In this document: one piece after another, positions 1 through 8,331 of the stretch | Layout: every line of letters starts with the position of its first letter | Numbering within the stretch: position 1 is the stretch's first letter | DNA from: JANRLF01 sp033762815 | Lineage (GTDB): Bacteria > Bacteroidota > Bacteroidia > Chitinophagales > CAIOSU01 | NCBI GenBank assembly: GCA_033762815.1 | Contig: JANRLF010000006.1 | Coordinates: 213,969 to 277,968 of the forward strand | Reading direction: 5' to 3' | Length of the DNA: 64,000 nt | Program-made: the position numbers and the translations under genes | Notes under the pieces: model-generated | What the model saw: only the letters and a program-made list of their open reading frames with translations | Databases searched by the model: none | What the model was told of the DNA's origin: nothing

Positions 1-1
1 C

Positions 2-2548
2 TCCTCGGCAGAAGGCTGGTTGGATTATATTGAATTGAATGCCCGCAGGAACTTGAGTTATACGGGAGGCTTATTGAGTTTTAGGGATAAAAATTCTTTT
101 GGGCCTGGCAAGCGTGCCCAATTTGTTATCAGCAATGCCAATAGCAACATTCGGGTTTTGGATGTAACCGACCCTACCAATGCCGCCTTCACTAATACAA
201 GCCTCAATGGCAGCCAATTGAGTTTCACAGCAAATACGGATATTCTTAGGGAATTTGTGGCTTATGATGCCAACGGAAGTTTCTTCACCCCAGGGAAAAT
301 AGGCAATGTCGCCAATCAAAATCTACATGCTGTAGATCAGCCCGAAATGGTGATTGTAACTTCTGCCGAGCTAATGGCAGCAGCCAACCGTTTGGCCGAT
401 CATCGCAGAACAAATACTGGCCTTTCCGTAGCGGTAATTGATATACAGCAAGTGTATAATGAATTTTCATCTGGCGTTCAGGACTTAGGTGCCATCCGCG
501 ATTTTATGCGCATGCTGTATGTGCGGGCTGGTAATGATGAAGATGCCTTGCCCAGATTCCTGCTGTTGTTTGGCGATGGTTCCTACGATTATAAGGATTT
601 AGAGCCCAACAATTCCAACATTATCCCTGTGTTTGAAAGTTGGAACTCCACCAACCCTATCAGTAGTTTTTGCACCGATGATTTCTATGGTTTTTTGGAT
701 GAAAATGAAGGGATGGATGCGGGTTCGTCCGATTTATTGGATATCGGCATTGGCCGCATACCGGTAAGCACCTTGGAAAAGGCTAATGAAATGGTGGATA
801 AAATCATCCATTACGAGTCTTCGGCCACTTTAGGAAGCTGGCGAAACAACCTCACCTTCATCGGCGACGATGAAGATGGGGATACCCATTTGCAACAAAG
901 TTTGGCGCATTGCGTATACATGGAAACAAACTTTCCGGAGTACAACGTAGACAAGATTATGCTCGATGCCTATAAACAGGAATCGACGCCAGCAGGGAGC
1001 AGATATCCGGACGTAAAAGACGCAATCAATAAAAAAATGTTCTCTGGCTGTTTAATACTCAATTATAGTGGTCACGGTGGGGTGAACGGCATGGCCCATG
1101 AGCGTATTATGGATATCAATGATATCCGGTCTTGGGAAAACTATGACAAAATGCCCCTGTTCATGACCGCCACTTGCGAGTTCAGCCGTTTTGATGCCCC
1201 CTCGAAATTAGCTGCTGGGGAAGAAGTATTGTTGAATCCAAAAGGCGGCGCGATAGCTTTGGTAACTACTATGCGCCTTGTTTTTGCAAGCAGCAATAAA
1301 GAGATAAACGATAAGTTTTTACAGAGCGCCTTTAACCCCTATGAAGGAACCCGCATGCCCACTTTAGGGGAAGCGACTATGTTGAGCAAGAATATTACCA
1401 GCAACTCGCAGAATAAGCGCAAGTTCGTATTGTTGGGCGACCCTGCCTTGACCCTAGCCTATCCAGAGTATGAGGTGGTGACCACGCACATAGATGACCA
1501 TCCAATCGCCGTGACCAATGATACCCTAAAGGCATTAAAACAGATAACTATCAAAGGCGAGGTGCATGACCACAACGGTGTTAAAATGGAAACATTTAAC
1601 GGGGTTGTCTATCCTACCATTTATGATAAGCCCATAGACGTTACCACCTTGGCCAATGACCCATCCAGTAGAAAAACCAGTTTTCAACTGCTAAAGAACA
1701 TTGTTTTCAAAGGGAAGGCTTCCGTTACCAATGGCGAATTCAGTTTTACATTTATTGTGCCCAAAGATATTTCCTACAATTTCGGACAGGGAAAAATCAG
1801 CTATTATGCTGATAATGGCGATATAGATGCGAATGGTTATAGTTTCGATATCGTAGTAGGCGGTACCGCTGATAGTTTTGCCACCGATAATGCCGGCCCT
1901 GTGGTGGACGTGTATATGAATGATGAGCAGTTTGTATTCGGGGGCATAACCGATGCGAACCCCATATTGCTGGTCAAGCTAAATGATTTTAGTGGCATTA
2001 ACACCGTGGGCAATGGCATCGGCCACGATATCACGGCTGTTTTGGATGACGACTCTCGTAATACGATGGTGCTGAACGACTATTATGAATCAGACCAAGA
2101 CAACTATAAAACGGGCAGCTTGTATTATCCCTTGGCTAATATTGCTGAAGGTAGGCACAGGATTAATGTTAAAGCTTGGGACGTGTATAATAATTCGGCT
2201 GAGGGATATACGGAATTCGTGGTGGCTTCCACTGCCAGTCTGGCTTTGGAACATGTGATGAATTACCCCAACCCATTCATGACTAGTACGAATTTTTCGT
2301 TCGAACACAATAAACCCGGCCAACCGATGTTTGTAAAGGTGCAAATCTATGGCATATCAGGCCAATTGGTTAAAACCATACAAGAGAGCTTGGAGCCTGA
2401 AGGTTATAGGGTAAGCAATATACAATGGGATGGCTTGGATGACAATGGCCAAAACATTGGCAAAGGCGTGTATGTGTACAAAATTACCGTGCTAACTGCT
2501 GATGGCGAATCGGCACAGGGTTTTGAGAAATTGGTTCTTTTAAAGTAA
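2..2548 (+). CDS. porU: T9SS C25 sortase PorU, C-terminal part (5' end outside window)
   Basis: The frame is open from base 2, so the gene begins upstream; 849 codons including the stop are present. PorU is the cell-surface cysteine peptidase (gingipain family C25) that removes the C-terminal sorting signal of type IX cargo and attaches the cargo to the surface. The peptidase domain is visible: a catalytic His in the motif YSGHGG (codon 1073-1075) and a catalytic Cys in TATCEFSR (codon 1175-1177). From about nt 2250 an FlgD/Ig-like C-terminal domain begins with NYPNPF and ends GFEKLVLLK, the form expected of a T9SS-associated CTD. porV follows after 23 nt, the usual porU-porV order in this phylum. 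Alternative: another C25 protease, made unlikely by the porV neighbour. Confidence 0.93.
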   Translation, partial: SSAEGWLDYIELNARRNLSYTGGLLSFRDKNSFGPGKRAQFVISNANSNIRVLDVTDPTNAAFTNTSLNGSQLSFTANTDILREFVAYDANGSFFTPGKIGNVANQNLHAVDQPEMVIVTSAELMAAANRLADHRRTNTGLSVAVIDIQQVYNEFSSGVQDLGAIRDFMRMLYVRAGNDEDALPRFLLLFGDGSYDYKDLEPNNSNIIPVFESWNSTNPISSFCTDDFYGFLDENEGMDAGSSDLLDIGIGRIPVSTLEKANEMVDKIIHYESSATLGSWRNNLTFIGDDEDGDTHLQQSLAHCVYMETNFPEYNVDKIMLDAYKQESTPAGSRYPDVKDAINKKMFSGCLILNYSGHGGVNGMAHERIMDINDIRSWENYDKMPLFMTATCEFSRFDAPSKLAAGEEVLLNPKGGAIALVTTMRLVFASSNKEINDKFLQSAFNPYEGTRMPTLGEATMLSKNITSNSQNKRKFVLLGDPALTLAYPEYEVVTTHIDDHPIAVTNDTLKALKQITIKGEVHDHNGVKMETFNGVVYPTIYDKPIDVTTLANDPSSRKTSFQLLKNIVFKGKASVTNGEFSFTFIVPKDISYNFGQGKISYYADNGDIDANGYSFDIVVGGTADSFATDNAGPVVDVYMNDEQFVFGGITDANPILLVKLNDFSGINTVGNGIGHDITAVLDDDSRNTMVLNDYYESDQDNYKTGSLYYPLANIAEGRHRINVKAWDVYNNSAEGYTEFVVASTASLALEHVMNYPNPFMTSTNFSFEHNKPGQPMFVKVQIYGISGQLVKTIQESLEPEGYRVSNIQWDGLDDNGQNIGKGVYVYKITVLTADGESAQGFEKLVLLK

Positions 2549-2571
2549 TTTAGCGGATTAAGCAATACTAT

Positions 2572-3837
2572 ATGAAAAAAATCACCCAGACGAGTATAAG
2601 TGCTGCCATTGTTGTGCTCTTGTTGCTTTCAGGCAACAGTATGAGGGCGCAATCAGGCGGATTAGGGAGCAACGACAAGGGCTTTCCCGTTACTACAGCC
2701 GTTCCTTTCTTACGCATTGCTCCTGATGCCCGTTCAGGTGGTATGGGCGAAGTTGGTATTGCTTTGCAACCCGATTCTATCAATGACCCCAACGGTACTT
2801 TCCATAACCCCGCCAAAGTAGCGTTCAATACCCGCCCCTTGGGTATTTCAGTAAGTTATACGCCTTGGCTGCGCCAATTGGTGAACGATATCTATCTGGC
2901 CCATCTATCGGCCTATTATAAAATTGATAAGCTGCAAGCAGTAGCCATGTCATTGCGCTATTTCTCTTTGGGGCAAATTACTTTTACCAATGTACAGGGC
3001 GAAAACACTGGCCAATTCAGGCCCAATGAATTCTCCATCGATGGTTCCTATTCCCGTATCCTAGCGAAAGGTTTTTCAGCTGGTATTGGCTTGCGCTTCA
3101 TCTATTCCAACCTAGCCACCGGGCAAACGGTGAACGGAGTAGCCATTAGCCCAGGTATCGCTGCAGCTGCTGATATCGCATTTTACTATAACAAGCCGAT
3201 TAAACTGAAAAAGATGAAAACCAATTTGGCTTTCGGCTTAAACCTTTCCAACATTGGCAGTAAAATATCCTATACCGAGTCGGCTGAAAAAGATTTCATA
3301 CCCATGAACATGGGCTTGGGTACCGCCTGGCAAATCAATATTGACGACCACAACCAAATTACCCTTGCCGTAGATGCCAACAAGTTGATGGTGCCCACAC
3401 CTTCTACCGTAGATGCAGATAGCAACGGCATTTTGGATTACCGTGAAAAATCGGTACCTGCTGGCTTGTTCGGTTCTTTTGGAGATGCCCCCAATGGCTT
3501 TAAGGAAGAAATGCAGGAGTTTATAGTACAGGTTGGTGCCGAATATTGGTACGATCAACTGTTTGCCGTTAGGGCAGGGTACTTTCACGAAGCTTCCAAT
3601 AAAGGTGGCCGCCAATTCCTTACCGCCGGCTTGGGATTAAGGTACAGTGTTTTTGGTTTGGACTTCTCCTACTTGATACCTACTACCAGCAAACGCAATC
3701 CATTGGATAACACGCTACGTTTTACCTTGGTATTTACTTTTGCTAAGTTGAACAAAGGCAAGGACGAACCGCCAGCCCCTGTTGATGGTACCAGTACCAG
3801 CAGCCGCATGATGGATTATTTCCGTCGATCTTTGTAA
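2572..3837 (+). CDS. porV: T9SS outer-membrane protein PorV (LptO)
   Basis: 421 residues with an N-terminal signal peptide (MKKITQ..., hydrophobic stretch, cleavage likely near RAQ-SGG). PorV is an outer-membrane beta-barrel of the FadL type that collects cargo from the translocon and passes it to PorU. The N-terminal family signature VPFLRIAPDARSGGMGE and the following asparagine/proline-rich segment are present, followed by alternating amphipathic strands to the C-terminus. Length matches the family. It follows porU by 23 nt, consistent with cotranscription. Its last 22 nt overlap a convergent small gene on the other strand (3816-3932). Confidence 0.95.
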   Translation: MKKITQTSISAAIVVLLLLSGNSMRAQSGGLGSNDKGFPVTTAVPFLRIAPDARSGGMGEVGIALQPDSINDPNGTFHNPAKVAFNTRPLGISVSYTPWLRQLVNDIYLAHLSAYYKIDKLQAVAMSLRYFSLGQITFTNVQGENTGQFRPNEFSIDGSYSRILAKGFSAGIGLRFIYSNLATGQTVNGVAISPGIAAAADIAFYYNKPIKLKKMKTNLAFGLNLSNIGSKISYTESAEKDFIPMNMGLGTAWQINIDDHNQITLAVDANKLMVPTPSTVDADSNGILDYREKSVPAGLFGSFGDAPNGFKEEMQEFIVQVGAEYWYDQLFAVRAGYFHEASNKGGRQFLTAGLGLRYSVFGLDFSYLIPTTSKRNPLDNTLRFTLVFTFAKLNKGKDEPPAPVDGTSTSSRMMDYFRRSL

Positions 3838-3932
3838 TCCAAATAGTAGCCGTAGAAGATTAGTGCCAGTACCACTGCTACGCCTATAAAGGCTATCAGT
3901 TTGGTAGTGCCATAGTGGGGGATATCCTGCAT
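3816..3932 (-). CDS. small single-pass membrane peptide, 38 aa
   Basis: ATG at 3932-3930, TAA at 3818-3816. The product starts MQDIPHYGTTK, has one hydrophobic helix (about residues 12-28, LIAFIGVAVVLALIFYG), and ends in a charged tail DYKDRRK, the layout of a small inner-membrane protein with a positively charged C-terminus. It lies 45 nt downstream of the TerC gene on the same strand, so it may be the last gene of that transcript, and its 3' end overlaps the 3' end of porV by 22 nt. No Shine-Dalgarno is evident, which is normal in Bacteroidota. I do not recognise the family; small respiratory-oxidase or stress peptides have a similar build, but nothing here assigns a function. Confidence 0.5.
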   Translation of the reverse strand: MQDIPHYGTTKLIAFIGVAVVLALIFYGYYLDYKDRRK

Positions 3933-3977
3933 GGTAACATGTTTTACATAGCACAAGATACGGCAAGTAAAGCAATG

Positions 3978-4949
3978 CTAATTTCTTCTTGAGCGCCATA
4001 TAGAGGCCAGCACCGATAGGACAAGCGTAACAGCCACTACAGATAGTGATAAGGCAGAGGAAATATGGTAAAAGGAGGAGACTACCATTTTGACCCCTAT
4101 AAATGCCAAAATGAAGCCCAAGCCATACTTCAAATAATGGAAAAGCCTAAAGAAATTATTTAAGAGGAAATAGAGGGTGCGCAGTCCAAGGATGGCGAAG
4201 ATATTGGAAGTGTATAGGATTAAAGGGTCTTTGGAAACGGAAAAAATAGCGGGAATGGAATCCACTGCAAACAGCACGTCGGTCAATTCAATAACGCCCA
4301 CTACCAGTAGCAAGGGGGTAGCATAACGTTTACCATCTATTTTGGTGAAAAAACGGCTCCCGACATAGCTTTCCGTTACGGGCAATATTTTCCGAATCAA
4401 TCTTACTGCTGGGTTCTTCGAAAAGTCCTGTTCATCTTCATTATTGGCCATAAATGATTTGATGCCAGCGTACAAAAGAAAAAAACCAAACAGCGTAAGG
4501 ATAACGTTAATGTGCACCGTTTGGCCAAACCATTCCATGGGCGGCAGATAGGTCTTTTCAATGAGCCATACGCCTGAAAAAATGAAAATGGCCCTAAATA
4601 CAATAGCGCCTAAAATGCCCCAAAACAACACTTTGTGCTGGTACTGGCTAGGCACTTGAAAAAAGGAAAAAATGAGGATGAACACGAAGAGATTGTCAAC
4701 CGACAAAGCCTCTTCTATCAAGTAAGCGGTAAAAAATTCGGCAGCCTTGGTTTCGCCATATCTAAAGAATACAAAAATGCCGAAAGCTACTGCCAGGCCC
4801 ACCCAAACCCCGCACCATATCAATGCCTGCCTATTGGTAATCTCTTTTGAGCTACGGTTGAAAAAGCCCAAGTCAAGTGCCAGCATCACTACTACCAGTA
4901 CCGAAAAACCAATAAACAGCCATTTTTCATCTGCCAGCAACTGCTCCAT
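3978..4949 (-). CDS. TerC/Alx family integral membrane protein
   Basis: 323 residues with about nine hydrophobic segments. The two acidic family signatures lie inside membrane segments: EEALSVDNLFVF near residue 80 and VIELTDVLFAVDSIPAIF near residue 220, separated by a cytoplasmic linker rich in charged residues (NNEDEQDF). TerC/Alx proteins are linked to manganese export and metal homeostasis, and some to tellurite resistance; no ter operon genes are nearby, so a Mn2+/metal homeostasis role is the better inference. Length is normal for the Alx branch. It is divergent from exbB across 163 nt. Confidence 0.92.
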   Translation of the reverse strand: MEQLLADEKWLFIGFSVLVVVMLALDLGFFNRSSKEITNRQALIWCGVWVGLAVAFGIFVFFRYGETKAAEFFTAYLIEEALSVDNLFVFILIFSFFQVPSQYQHKVLFWGILGAIVFRAIFIFSGVWLIEKTYLPPMEWFGQTVHINVILTLFGFFLLYAGIKSFMANNEDEQDFSKNPAVRLIRKILPVTESYVGSRFFTKIDGKRYATPLLLVVGVIELTDVLFAVDSIPAIFSVSKDPLILYTSNIFAILGLRTLYFLLNNFFRLFHYLKYGLGFILAFIGVKMVVSSFYHISSALSLSVVAVTLVLSVLASIWRSRRN

Positions 4950-5112
4950 ATGGTGCTAAATTAGGACGAAAAAATGATTGGCAGGTTAGGCCGGGCTGTT
5001 TTGCTTAAGAGATTATCAACAAGATGATAAGGTATAGGTAGGTGTAAAGGAAAGCACACACAACATTATTTTTATCGCACCGTTTTTAAGGGAGTTACAA
5101 ATCAATCCGATA

Positions 5113-5820
5113 ATGAATTTAATCAGCTTCTTTTTGCAAGCGACGCCAGTAGCGATCGATACCTTGAATAACGCCGCCCAAACAACGACGGAGCAAGAAA
5201 AACTCTCCGTACTGGACTTGATGATGAAGGGTGGTGTACTGATGATACCTATCCTGCTGCTCTCCTTGGTTGCCGTATATATTTTCGTGGAGCGCTACCT
5301 GACTATCAGCAAGGCTGGCAGAATAGAGCCTACCTTTCTGCCTTCCATAGCCGATAGATTGCAGCATGGCGACGTAAAATCGGCCATCCACCAGTGCAAA
5401 TCTACCAACTTACCCATTGCACGTATTCTGGAGCGGGGCCTTTCCCGCATCGGTACCCCGAAAAGGGAAATTGAAGACAGTATGGAAACCATGGCAAAAG
5501 TAGAAGTATATAAACTCGAAAAGGGATTGAATATACTGGCTGCAGTGGCTTCCATTGCTCCTATGTTTGGTTTCCTTGGCACGGTAGTAGGGATGATTAC
5601 CGCCTTCCACCAAATAGCCTTGAGCGACACCATCAGCATTGGCGTAATAGCCGGCGGTATTTATGTGAAAATGGTTTCCTCTGCATCAGGCTTAATAGTA
5701 GGCGTTATGGCGCACATGTTCCATACCATCCTCAATTCCATGATTGACCGCACGGTGAACAAGATGGAACTTACCGCCATCAACTTTATGGACGTACTGC
5801 ACCAACCTGTTGCCGCATGA
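5113..5820 (+). CDS. MotA/TolQ/ExbB proton channel family protein
   Basis: 235 residues with three membrane helices: one near residues 35-58 (GGVLMIPILLLSLVAVYIFV) and a pair around 130-205 containing the family core ASIAPMFGFLGTVVGMITAF and the GIYVKMVSSASGLIVGV helix. ExbB-type proteins form the pentameric inner-membrane channel that uses proton flow to energise TonB or Tol systems. The stop codon overlaps the start of the ExbD gene (ATGA), indicating translational coupling. No tonB or tolA/tolB gene follows, so the outer-membrane partner is unknown. The TonB-dependent receptor at 25.3 kb is one possible client. Confidence 0.92.
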   Translation: MNLISFFLQATPVAIDTLNNAAQTTTEQEKLSVLDLMMKGGVLMIPILLLSLVAVYIFVERYLTISKAGRIEPTFLPSIADRLQHGDVKSAIHQCKSTNLPIARILERGLSRIGTPKREIEDSMETMAKVEVYKLEKGLNILAAVASIAPMFGFLGTVVGMITAFHQIALSDTISIGVIAGGIYVKMVSSASGLIVGVMAHMFHTILNSMIDRTVNKMELTAINFMDVLHQPVAA

Positions 5821-6218
5821 AGTTCCGCAGAGAAAAACGCCAGCATTCAGAAGTAAACGCAGGTGCCCTTTCGGATATCCTCTTTTTCCTTTTGCTATTC
5901 TTCTTGATCGTTTCTACGCTGGCTAGCGCTACCGCCATTAAACTGAAGCTGCCAAAAAGCAGCCAGGGCAAAAGTGTTCCCAGCAAGCCTATATATGTTT
6001 CCGTAAGTGCCGATTTACATTACTACGTCAACCAAAAGGAGATTCTGTTAGAGCAATTGGCTGCCGAATTGGAAAATGAAAAAACAGGGAAAGACACCCC
6101 TCCTACGGTAGTACTTCGTGCGGAAGGGACGGTTCAAGTACAGCAATTGGTGGACTTGATGGACGTGATTAACGACACCGGCTTGCCCATAGTAATAGCG
6201 ACAGACAAGAAAAAATAG
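5817..6218 (+). CDS. ExbD/TolR family biopolymer transport protein
   Basis: 133 residues. A basic N-terminus (MKFRREKRQ) leads into a single membrane helix with the essential acidic residue at Asp20 in ALSDILFFLLLFFLIV, the proton-relay residue of the ExbD/TolR family. The periplasmic domain (about residues 45-133) is of usual length and ends IVIATDKKK. It overlaps the upstream ExbB gene by 4 nt. A strong hairpin at 6257-6278 follows, so the transcript is probably just this pair. Confidence 0.92.
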   Translation: MKFRREKRQHSEVNAGALSDILFFLLLFFLIVSTLASATAIKLKLPKSSQGKSVPSKPIYVSVSADLHYYVNQKEILLEQLAAELENEKTGKDTPPTVVLRAEGTVQVQQLVDLMDVINDTGLPIVIATDKKK

Positions 6219-6256
6219 GGCCATCTTTCTACTGCCCTTTCTAAGAACGCATAAAA

Positions 6257-6278
6257 AAACCCACCAAAAGGTGGGTTT
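6257..6278. terminator. bidirectional intrinsic terminator
   Basis: A 9-bp perfect stem AAACCCACC / GGTGGGTTT with an AAAA loop, preceded by a run of A (6253-6259) and followed by T-rich bases. It sits between the convergent ExbD gene (+) and the SnoaL-like gene (-), so it can end transcripts from both sides. Confidence 0.8.
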
Positions 6279-6306
6279 CTCATTGTAATCCGTGGTTACA
6301 AGGCTA

Positions 6307-6681
6307 TTAATAGAAAAACTGCTCGGAAACGACTTTGCCGTCCCTTACTTCATACACTCCCAGTTCTTCCATATTGATGCGGTTGCCCTCTTTGTTGGTG
6401 GTTTCAACGTTCATGGCAACGCTGAAGAAATTGCCGGAAACTTGTGGCTCGCTAACGGTGCAGCCGTGGAATTCAGCTACTGAATCGGCCCATTGCTTGC
6501 CTTTTTCGATAATAGCTTGGGTGCCTTGCGCCGTGCCCCAGCCGGTGTGCTCAGGTTCGGTGCTGGTGGCATTTTCATGGTAAAGCTCTTGTTGGGCGGT
6601 GTAGAAATCGCCTTGGCGGCAAAGTTCTGCCAAACGGTTGGCCACTGCTTGGGTGGTCATGGTTGCTTGTGTTGTTTCCAT
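6307..6681 (-). CDS. SnoaL-like / nuclear transport factor 2 family protein
   Basis: Starting at METTQATMTTQ (6681) gives 124 residues; the frame stays open to 6714 but the extra 11 residues (MVLYLSKKHTL) look like leader. The protein has the small alpha+beta barrel pattern of SnoaL/NTF2-like proteins: N-terminal helix (VANRLAELCRQGDF), then ELYHENATSTEP, and a final strand region ending ELGVYEVRDGKVVSEQFFY. Members include small isomerases, hydrolases and unassigned proteins, so no reaction can be given. It is a monocistronic minus-strand gene facing the ExbD terminator. Confidence 0.8.
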   Translation of the reverse strand: METTQATMTTQAVANRLAELCRQGDFYTAQQELYHENATSTEPEHTGWGTAQGTQAIIEKGKQWADSVAEFHGCTVSEPQVSGNFFSVAMNVETTNKEGNRINMEELGVYEVRDGKVVSEQFFY

Positions 6682-6845
6682 AAGGGTGTGTTTTTTAGAA
6701 AGGTACAAAACCACAGTCGATTAAAACAGCCCCTCGTGTAAAGGGTGTGTTAAATAAGCTGCATAAGAAATGCTAGGCAGGTAGGTTAGGGAATTGCAAC
6801 TCCTGAAACAGCTTAGGAAGTTTACTCGGCGATATGGCTTTATCC

Positions 6846-8243
6846 TCAGTTATGTAAAGCCCTATTATCAGTCGCGGCCAAGCAAGCTTCTTTCATGGCT
6901 TCGGTAAAGGTGGGGTGGGCATGGCTGGTTCGGGCAATGTCTTCCGCTGAGGCACGGAACTCCATGGCCACCACCGCTTCCGCAATCACATCGGCTATAC
7001 GGGGGCCAATCATGTGCACGCCCAATATTTCATCGGTGTCCTTGTGCGCCAAAACTTTTATAAAACCATCTGTATCCCCGCTGGCCACAGCCCTGCCAAT
7101 GGCCTTGAAAGGAAAGCTGCCTGTTTTGTAGGGGATGCCTTTTTCGTCCAATTGGTCTTGGGTATAGCCCACGCTGGCCACCTCCGGCCAAGTGTAAGCC
7201 ACGCCAGGAATCAGTAAATAGTTGATATGCGGTTTCTGTCCTTTCAAATATTCGGCAACGAACACCCCTTCTTCTTCCGCCTTGTGGGCCAGCATGGCTC
7301 CATCTATTACATCACCAATGGCAAATACCCCGGGTACATTGGTCTCTAAATGTTCGTTTACGGGTATTTTGCCCCTTTTGTCAACTTGAATGCCAATGTT
7401 CTCCAAGCCCAAGCCGCTGGTATAGGCCTTTCTGCCCACACATACCAAGCAATAATCTGCGGTAAAAGTTTCGGTTTTGCCTTCACTGCTCTCGGCGGTA
7501 ACGGTTACCGTTTTGCCCTTCACTTTGGCGCCGCTCACTTTATAACCTAAGAAGAACTCAATGCCTTGCTTCTTTAACACCCTCAACAATTCCTTGCTCA
7601 AGTCCTTATCCATGGTGGCAATAATCTTATCCAAATACTCTACTATTTTCACTTTGGTGCCCAGGCGGCTATAAACCGAGCCTAGCTCCACACCAATGAT
7701 GCCCCCACCGATAATGACCATTTCCTTGGGTACTTCTGGCAAGGTCAAGGCTTCCGTTGAAGTAATAATTCGTTTCTTGTCGATATCAATTCCGGGCAGG
7801 GTCGAAACCTCGGAACCAGTGGCAATAATCACTTTATCGGTTTCTATCTCCTTGCGCTCCCCTTTGGCATCGGTAATGGCGATTTTGTTTTTACTGATAA
7901 AACTGCCCATGCCGTAATGCACGTCAATTTTGTTTTTCTTCATCAAAAACGCCACCCCATTATTGTTTTGTGCCACCACCTGCTCCTTACGCTTAATCAT
8001 CTGCGCCCAGTTGATACTAAGGCCACCCACATCAATGCCATGGGTTTGGAAGTGATGCGCTGCGTTATAGTAGTGCTCCGATGAATCCAACAAAGCCTTG
8101 GAAGGGATACAACCCACATTGAGGCAGGTACCGCCCAATACAGGTTCTTTTTCAATAATAGCTGTTTTGAAACCCAATTGGGCACAACGGATGGCGGCTA
8201 CGTATCCCCCGGGGCCCGAGCCAATAACGGTTACATCGTACAT
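6846..8243 (-). CDS. lpdA: dihydrolipoyl dehydrogenase (E3)
   Basis: 465 residues. This flavoprotein reoxidises dihydrolipoamide in the pyruvate and 2-oxoglutarate dehydrogenase complexes and the glycine cleavage system, passing electrons to NAD+. Visible: FAD-binding GSGPGGY at residues 8-14; redox disulfide in GGTCLNVGCIPSK (Cys40 and Cys45); NAD-binding GGGIIGVELGSVY in the middle; the FAD motif FAIGDVIDG; and the C-terminal His-Glu pair in SHAHPTFTEAMKEA. Length is standard. No E1/E2 genes are adjacent, so it is probably a shared E3. A -7 promoter element is visible 46 nt upstream of the start (8290-8297). Confidence 0.97.
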   Translation of the reverse strand: MYDVTVIGSGPGGYVAAIRCAQLGFKTAIIEKEPVLGGTCLNVGCIPSKALLDSSEHYYNAAHHFQTHGIDVGGLSINWAQMIKRKEQVVAQNNNGVAFLMKKNKIDVHYGMGSFISKNKIAITDAKGERKEIETDKVIIATGSEVSTLPGIDIDKKRIITSTEALTLPEVPKEMVIIGGGIIGVELGSVYSRLGTKVKIVEYLDKIIATMDKDLSKELLRVLKKQGIEFFLGYKVSGAKVKGKTVTVTAESSEGKTETFTADYCLVCVGRKAYTSGLGLENIGIQVDKRGKIPVNEHLETNVPGVFAIGDVIDGAMLAHKAEEEGVFVAEYLKGQKPHINYLLIPGVAYTWPEVASVGYTQDQLDEKGIPYKTGSFPFKAIGRAVASGDTDGFIKVLAHKDTDEILGVHMIGPRIADVIAEAVVAMEFRASAEDIARTSHAHPTFTEAMKEACLAATDNRALHN

Positions 8244-8289
8244 ACTCTTTCAGATTGACAGCCTAGGGCCGTTTTGATTAAAACTGGGT

Positions 8290-8297
8290 CAAAATTA
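8290..8297 (-). promoter_or_regulatory. candidate -7 promoter element for lpdA
   Basis: Reads TAATTTTG on the minus strand, an exact match to the Bacteroidota -7 consensus TAnnTTTG, 46 nt upstream of the lpdA start. No clear -33 TTG is seen at the usual distance. Confidence 0.5.
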
Positions 8298-8331
8298 GCC
8301 TTTTTGCATCGGAATGAATGGATTTCGGCTA

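Noticed and set aside
3715..3999. 94-codon minus-strand frame over the porV end and TerC end
   Set aside because: It overlaps porV by 123 nt and the TerC gene by 22 nt, and does not resemble a protein; the 38-residue frame at 3816-3932 is the better candidate.
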